From: DASRQK01 sp964401685
GTDB lineage: Bacteria; Bacteroidota; Bacteroidia; Sphingobacteriales; Sphingobacteriaceae
Length of the DNA stretch: 64,000 nucleotides
Direction: 5' to 3'
NCBI GenBank assembly: GCA_964401685.1
Contig: CAYNZH010000001.1
Span: 83,018-147,017, forward strand
Position numbers and translations under genes: made by a program. A model generated the notes under the pieces. It was given only the letters and a program-made list of their open reading frames with translations, did no database searches and was not told the origin of the DNA. Position 1 is the stretch's first letter. The number at the start of each line of letters is the position of its first letter. Below are positions 59,917-64,000 of this stretch, in pieces.

Positions 59917-61506
59917 ATGTTTCAAAATGTTGATTTTTTAGTAGTTGGATCTGGCATAGCGGGGTTGAGTTTTGCATTGAAGGCTGCAGATTTTGGTGAG
60001 GTAATAATCGTGACCAAAGTCAATGAAGATGAGTCTAATACCAAGTATGCTCAAGGCGGAGTTGCCGTTGTCGTCGGTGAAGCGGATAGCTTTGAGGATC
60101 ATATATCCGACACATTGATCGCGGGAGACGGGCTATGTCACGAAGACATCGTTGATAAGGTGATTAAAGAAGGTCCAGAGCGCGTAAGGGAGATGATTGC
60201 TTACGGGACTAATTTTGATTTGACCAATCAGGGCGCCTATGATTTGGCAAAAGAAGGCGGGCACTCAGCGCATCGCGTGTTGCATCACAAGGATATGACC
60301 GGATTTGAGATTGAGCGCGCTCTTTTGGAGCAGGTTCACCAACATCCAAACATCAAGATCCTGACCCATTACTTTGTTGTTGATCTTATTACTCAACATC
60401 ATTTGGGCGAATTTGTGGATAAGTCATCTTCAGATATAAAATGTTTTGGTGTTTATGTGTTAAATACAGGAAATCATAAAGTCGAGAAAATTCTGAGCAA
60501 AGTGACAGTGATGGCTACAGGGGGAGCAGGCCACGTTTATTCGAGTACCACCAATCCTGTGATTGCAACCGGAGACGGTATTGCTATGGTTTACCGCGCC
60601 AAGGGGCGCATTAGGAATATGGAGTTCATCCAGTTTCATCCAACCGCTTTATATAATCCCAGTGAGTACCCATCTTTTTTGGTTTCCGAGGCGGTGAGGG
60701 GTTTCGGAGGCATTTTGAGGCGCAGAGACGGTCGCGCGTTTATGCATGATTATGATGAGCGAGGTTCGCTTGCGCCCAGGGATATTGTGGCCCGAGCAAT
60801 AGATTCGGAGATGAAAAAGTCAGGTGATGACTTTGTTTATCTGGACATTACTCATCAGCCCAAGGAAGAGATTATCAAACATTTCCCCAATATCTATGCA
60901 AAATGTCTGACAATTGGGGTGGATATGACCAAGGATTGGATTCCCGTGACACCGGCTGCTCATTACCTTTGTGGAGGTATTCTGGTAGACGATTTTGGAC
61001 GTACGTCCATTAATAATCTTTATGCGTGTGGCGAATGTGCCTCCACGGGTTTGCACGGAGCTAACCGTCTGGCTTCCAATTCACTTCTTGAAGCAGTCGT
61101 CTTTGCCCACAGAATATTCACAGACAGCAAGAGTAGGTTGCAGGACATAGTGCGTGGCGATGACATACCCGATTGGGACGATTCGAACACAAGTTTGTCC
61201 AACGAAGATATTTTAGTCACCCATAACCTACGTGAAACTCAAAAGATTATGAGTGATTACGTGGGTATTGTTCGCTCAGATTTTAGGCTGGAGCGCGCAA
61301 TGCGGCGACTGGGGTTGCTCTATGATGAGACTGAAAGTTTTTATAAGAATACCAGACTGTCTGTAAAACTGTGTGAACTACGAAATGTTATCCAAGTGGC
61401 CTATTTGGTTATTAAATGTGCTATGAGCAGGAAGGAAAGTCGGGGATTACATTACACGACGGATTACCCTAAACACAGCGCTGAAGCTACAGATACTGTT
61501 TTTTAG
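59917..61506 (+). CDS. nadB: L-aspartate oxidase
   Basis: A 529-residue flavoenzyme that oxidises L-aspartate to iminoaspartate, which NadA uses. The FAD motif VVGSGIAGLSFALKA is at the N-terminus; TKYAQGGVAVV, MEFIQFHPTAL, TPAAHYLCGGI and LYACGECASTGLHGANRLASNSLLE are family signatures with the substrate-binding residues. Length fits NadB (530-540). The start ATG is 27 nt downstream of a DnaA-box-like site. It is followed 4 bp later by the gamma-carbonic-anhydrase gene. Confidence 0.96.
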   Translation: MFQNVDFLVVGSGIAGLSFALKAADFGEVIIVTKVNEDESNTKYAQGGVAVVVGEADSFEDHISDTLIAGDGLCHEDIVDKVIKEGPERVREMIAYGTNFDLTNQGAYDLAKEGGHSAHRVLHHKDMTGFEIERALLEQVHQHPNIKILTHYFVVDLITQHHLGEFVDKSSSDIKCFGVYVLNTGNHKVEKILSKVTVMATGGAGHVYSSTTNPVIATGDGIAMVYRAKGRIRNMEFIQFHPTALYNPSEYPSFLVSEAVRGFGGILRRRDGRAFMHDYDERGSLAPRDIVARAIDSEMKKSGDDFVYLDITHQPKEEIIKHFPNIYAKCLTIGVDMTKDWIPVTPAAHYLCGGILVDDFGRTSINNLYACGECASTGLHGANRLASNSLLEAVVFAHRIFTDSKSRLQDIVRGDDIPDWDDSNTSLSNEDILVTHNLRETQKIMSDYVGIVRSDFRLERAMRRLGLLYDETESFYKNTRLSVKLCELRNVIQVAYLVIKCAMSRKESRGLHYTTDYPKHSAEATDTVF

Positions 61507-61510
61507 AACT

Positions 61511-62023
61511 ATGGAAGCCTTAATTTTACCCGTAAAGGGAGTTTATCCCCAGATTGCCGATGACTGCTTTTTAGCACCAAATAGTACTGTTGTCGGAGAC
61601 GTAGTGATTGATAGTCAATGTTCGGTATGGTTTCAAGCGGTAATTCGTGGCGATGTAAATTCTATACGGATTGGTTCTTTCACGAATATTCAGGACGGCG
61701 TCGTTATTCATGGGACCTTTGAGCGAGCGGCGACAAGCATAGGAAACTATGTGAATATCGGCCATAGGGCATTGATCCACGGGTGCACCATCAGGGATCA
61801 TGTTTTGGTAGGGATGGGTGCGATTGTTATGGATCACGCTGTCGTCGAGGAAAATGTTATCATAGCAGCGGGCGCCGTAGTTTTAGAGCGTATGCACTGC
61901 GAAAGTGGGTTTCTCTACGCTGGCATTCCCGCAAAGAAAATCAAACCCTTGACGCAGGAACAGCTGGAACTACTACAGCGACTTCCTCACAATTATGTCA
62001 TGTACTCCTCTTGGTTTCAGTAG
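61511..62023 (+). CDS. gamma-carbonic-anhydrase-family hexapeptide protein
   Basis: A 170-residue left-handed beta-helix protein of the gamma-CA/YrdA/PaaY class. Hexapeptide repeats run from CFLAPNSTVVGDVVIDSQ onward, with zinc-ligand histidines expected in VVIHGTF and NIGHRALIHGC. RGDVNSIRIGSFTNIQDG is the family core. It may hydrate CO2 or have another thioester-related role; the exact activity is not settled. It follows nadB by 4 bp and probably shares its transcript. Confidence 0.93.
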   Translation: MEALILPVKGVYPQIADDCFLAPNSTVVGDVVIDSQCSVWFQAVIRGDVNSIRIGSFTNIQDGVVIHGTFERAATSIGNYVNIGHRALIHGCTIRDHVLVGMGAIVMDHAVVEENVIIAAGAVVLERMHCESGFLYAGIPAKKIKPLTQEQLELLQRLPHNYVMYSSWFQ

Positions 62024-62032
62024 ATTGAGTGT

Positions 62033-63712
62033 TTAAGAACCCGGTAATGGAGGGATCTGGACATTTTCTTCTTGTTCCCAATTGGGTCGTATAATAATCG
62101 TTTTATTAAGCTCCCAAGTGTATTCTGGCTGCACTCCCGTACTCAATTCACCTGGATCCCACAAGCCATTTTGATTTGCGTCATATATTATGCGGACGTG
62201 ATAGTTGCCTTCCAGAAACTTTCTATAGTTGATTTTGGTATTTCCTGTAATTCTATCCTCTCTGAGGGTATTCACTTTTTTCTCGTCCAAGAGCATCACG
62301 ATATAATGTATGTTTGTGTCTGGCACAGTGATATTTAGGGTAATATCGCCGTATTTGTCATTTTCATCTAGGGTGAACGTCATCGCCATGTTTTGATTTG
62401 TTTCCCCGAAGAAACCTTGTATCGCTCCTGACTCAATTGTCAGATTATACTCTGCCTTTGGACGCCAATTGTAGCGAATGATGATCTTTTTGTTGTCCAA
62501 TGAATCCCTGAGCATTTGGTAGTTTGTTCTCGCAGTCGAGTCTTCATTCAGGATAATCTTTGACCTGTCTACGGCCTGTATCGGGGCATTGGCCGTGAGT
62601 TCTATATGTTTGACCAGATCTACTTTATTCCGCTCTAAGTTGTCCACAATGAGTATGTTTCTGTCGTACTTGTCATTTCTAGGTCTTCTGAAGGTGAGTG
62701 AATCCAGCAATACTGTATCTCGGTCCCAAAACTGTAATTTTAGTGAATCAAAGGTTAGGTCCTCTACCCACAGGTTTACGCTATCCCTTAAGCTATTAAA
62801 TTCAACATATTTTGATTCGTCCAAACTCTCTGGATGAGTGATTCGAATATGAGGACTTTCTAAACCACGGTTGAACTTGAAAAACAATCGTCCGCTTTTG
62901 TCCAAACCGCGGTTCATTACGCGGAAATCGGTAGGTCTCGCAATTGAAGTTCTCAGGAGAATACCAGCCGTGTCTTTTGTAAGATTGATACTATCACTCA
63001 GAAAACCAAGTGCTTCCAAAGGGGCGTTATAGATTCTGTCATTATTTTGCTCCCTTAGCGCATATATTCTATACTGGTCTTCGCGAAGATAGTTGAACCT
63101 AAAAGTGCCACTGGAGTCTGTAGTGGTGAAGATATTCGCTTTTTGTTTGCCGAAAATTGAATCTTGGCGGGTGGGAATCAGCAGCACCGATATCTGTTTT
63201 TCCGGCAGATTTGTCAGCGCATTCGTAACTTTTCCCGATACCGAGAGTGAGTCGATCTCGTCACCCGTAGAGAAAACATAGACATAATTTCGAAATGGAT
63301 TTCTTTCGTTATTGTCTGCAATTGCATTTCCAAAATTAATGGTGTAGGTCGTGTTTTCTTCTAATGTATCAGGTAACTCTATGTGCAATTCTTTTCTGCG
63401 AATTTGAAAAGTGGGCATCTCGTCCATCTCCGGAGAAATACTCACTTCTCTTTGTTGATTTTCCAAGCGGATGAACTCATCAAATTCCAGGACTATTTTT
63501 CGTTGGTTAAAATTAGTGCTCAGATTTTTCGGAGTTTCCTTTACGAGTACAGGGGGGATGGTGTCCTTGGGCCCTCCGGTCGGCTGCTGTATATTTGCAC
63601 ACTGGATTAATGAGGAAAAAACCACTAAAATGAGCATCCAGAAACCCAGCGGGCCAAATGAGGCCGATTTAAGGCGTTTAGAGCCACTTTTTGTTTTCAC
63701 GGTATTTTCCAT
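62033..63712 (-). CDS. Ig-like-domain lipoprotein
   Basis: A 559-residue exported lipoprotein. A long N-terminal tail precedes a signal segment that ends in the lipobox LIQC. An SbsA-type Ig-like (Big_5) domain at about residues 50-155 begins IPPVLVKETPKNLSTNF. Repeated beta-sandwich-like units follow (CarboxypepD-regulatory-like region near 155-240, others to the end). Such proteins are typical surface lipoproteins of Bacteroidota; function unknown. It lies 87 bp downstream of mnmG on the same strand and converges with the carbonic-anhydrase gene (9 bp). Confidence 0.88.
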   Translation of the reverse strand: MENTVKTKSGSKRLKSASFGPLGFWMLILVVFSSLIQCANIQQPTGGPKDTIPPVLVKETPKNLSTNFNQRKIVLEFDEFIRLENQQREVSISPEMDEMPTFQIRRKELHIELPDTLEENTTYTINFGNAIADNNERNPFRNYVYVFSTGDEIDSLSVSGKVTNALTNLPEKQISVLLIPTRQDSIFGKQKANIFTTTDSSGTFRFNYLREDQYRIYALREQNNDRIYNAPLEALGFLSDSINLTKDTAGILLRTSIARPTDFRVMNRGLDKSGRLFFKFNRGLESPHIRITHPESLDESKYVEFNSLRDSVNLWVEDLTFDSLKLQFWDRDTVLLDSLTFRRPRNDKYDRNILIVDNLERNKVDLVKHIELTANAPIQAVDRSKIILNEDSTARTNYQMLRDSLDNKKIIIRYNWRPKAEYNLTIESGAIQGFFGETNQNMAMTFTLDENDKYGDITLNITVPDTNIHYIVMLLDEKKVNTLREDRITGNTKINYRKFLEGNYHVRIIYDANQNGLWDPGELSTGVQPEYTWELNKTIIIRPNWEQEENVQIPPLPGS

Positions 63713-63799
63713 TGTCCAATAATTTTTAAAAGCCTACGGGGCCTTATTTAAGCTCGCCCTTATAATTGTTAATGTGCTGGATATAAGATGTTTATCGGA

Positions 63800-64000
63800 T
63801 TAGCCCATATGAACCATTAAAATTGAGATATCAGAAGGCGAAACTCCGGAAATTCTCGACGCTTGTCCCAATGTTCGCGGTTTCACGCGAATTAATTTTT
63901 CCCTTGCTTCTTTTGATAGCGAATTTAAACTTTCATAATCAAAGGAGGGATTAATCGCGTGGTCTTCCATCTTTTTAATTTTGTCCACAATATCGTTTTC
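63800..64000 (-). CDS. mnmG: tRNA uridine-5-carboxymethylaminomethyl modification enzyme MnmG, C-terminal end
   Basis: The minus strand is open from the right edge to a TAA at 63802-63800. It encodes the C-terminal helical domain of MnmG (GidA): DKIKKMEDHAINPSFDYES, then LSKEAREKL and the typical ending PRTLGQASRISGVSPSDISI. The FAD-binding part lies outside the window. With MnmE it modifies U34 of tRNAs. It is expected to be about 620 residues when complete. Confidence 0.93.
   Translation of the reverse strand, partial: ENDIVDKIKKMEDHAINPSFDYESLNSLSKEAREKLIRVKPRTLGQASRISGVSPSDISILMVHMG

Noticed and set aside
1..64000. CRISPR arrays, insertion sequences, integrases, toxin-antitoxin pairs or defence systems
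   Set aside because: No regularly spaced repeats, transposase motifs or known defence proteins were seen on either strand.

Overview
The window looks like chromosomal DNA from an aerobic member of the Bacteroidota, most likely order Cytophagales; a Cyclobacteriaceae-like genus is a guess. Supporting signs are a PorP/SprF-family outer-membrane protein, a rhomboid with a C-terminal DUF6576-like tail, the Bacteroidota promoter -7 motif TAnnTTTG in front of many genes, almost no Shine-Dalgarno sequences, many lipoproteins and outer-membrane barrels, and genes packed so closely that several stop codons overlap. No phage, insertion sequence, CRISPR array or other clear mobile DNA was seen. Most of the content is housekeeping.

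Layout. 1-4 kb: aconitase (cut by the left edge), cold-shock protein, a DUF2513-type protein, a small lipoprotein, tRNA-Asn and MgtE. 4-13 kb: a 950-residue predicted outer-membrane metalloprotease/propeller/barrel protein, thiol peroxidase, an ABC ATPase with a small membrane partner, an M3 peptidase lipoprotein, PorP/SprF and UDP-glucose dehydrogenase. 13-23 kb: mutL, two rhomboids, an EEP-family hydrolase, an S41 protease, dusB, a flippase and acylphosphatase. 23-33 kb: a zinc-ribbon coiled-coil protein, a Nif3 protein, an unusual flavoprotein, an RsmI-like methyltransferase, a phosphopantetheinyl transferase, dcd, prfB with its programmed +1 frameshift, a CoA-binding protein and lpxK. 33-49 kb: uvrA, a two-component system, an OmpA-type lipoprotein, an S9 peptidase, PBP4, a YtxH/holin-X stress-type cluster, fcl, cysS and a SurA-like chaperone. 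49-57 kb: acs and a complete Mrp (mnhA-G) Na+/H+ antiporter operon interrupted by two sequencing gaps. 57-64 kb: thiL, the divergent nadA/nadB pair around a 432-bp AT-rich segment that may be a replication origin, a gamma-carbonic anhydrase, an Ig-like lipoprotein and the 3' end of mnmG.

Functional themes are envelope biogenesis and proteolysis (SurA-like, S41, rhomboids, S9 and M3 peptidases, PBP4, LpxK), surface polysaccharide precursors and export (ugd, fcl, flippase), NAD synthesis (nadA, nadB), translation and tRNA modification (prfB, cysS, dusB, mnmG, tRNA-Asn), DNA repair (mutL, uvrA) and ion homeostasis (Mrp, MgtE).

Most noteworthy observations: (1) a recurrent TAnnTTTG-N4-7-ATG arrangement that implies leaderless mRNAs; (2) the AT-rich nadA-nadB region with a perfect DnaA box; (3) a perfect 17-bp-arm palindrome carrying opposed -7 motifs between ugd and mutL; (4) the outer-membrane protease chimera; (5) a 100-N gap at 31.4 kb flanked by an exact 55-bp duplication, which is an assembly artefact hiding an intact gene. 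I did not find a convincing new multi-gene system.
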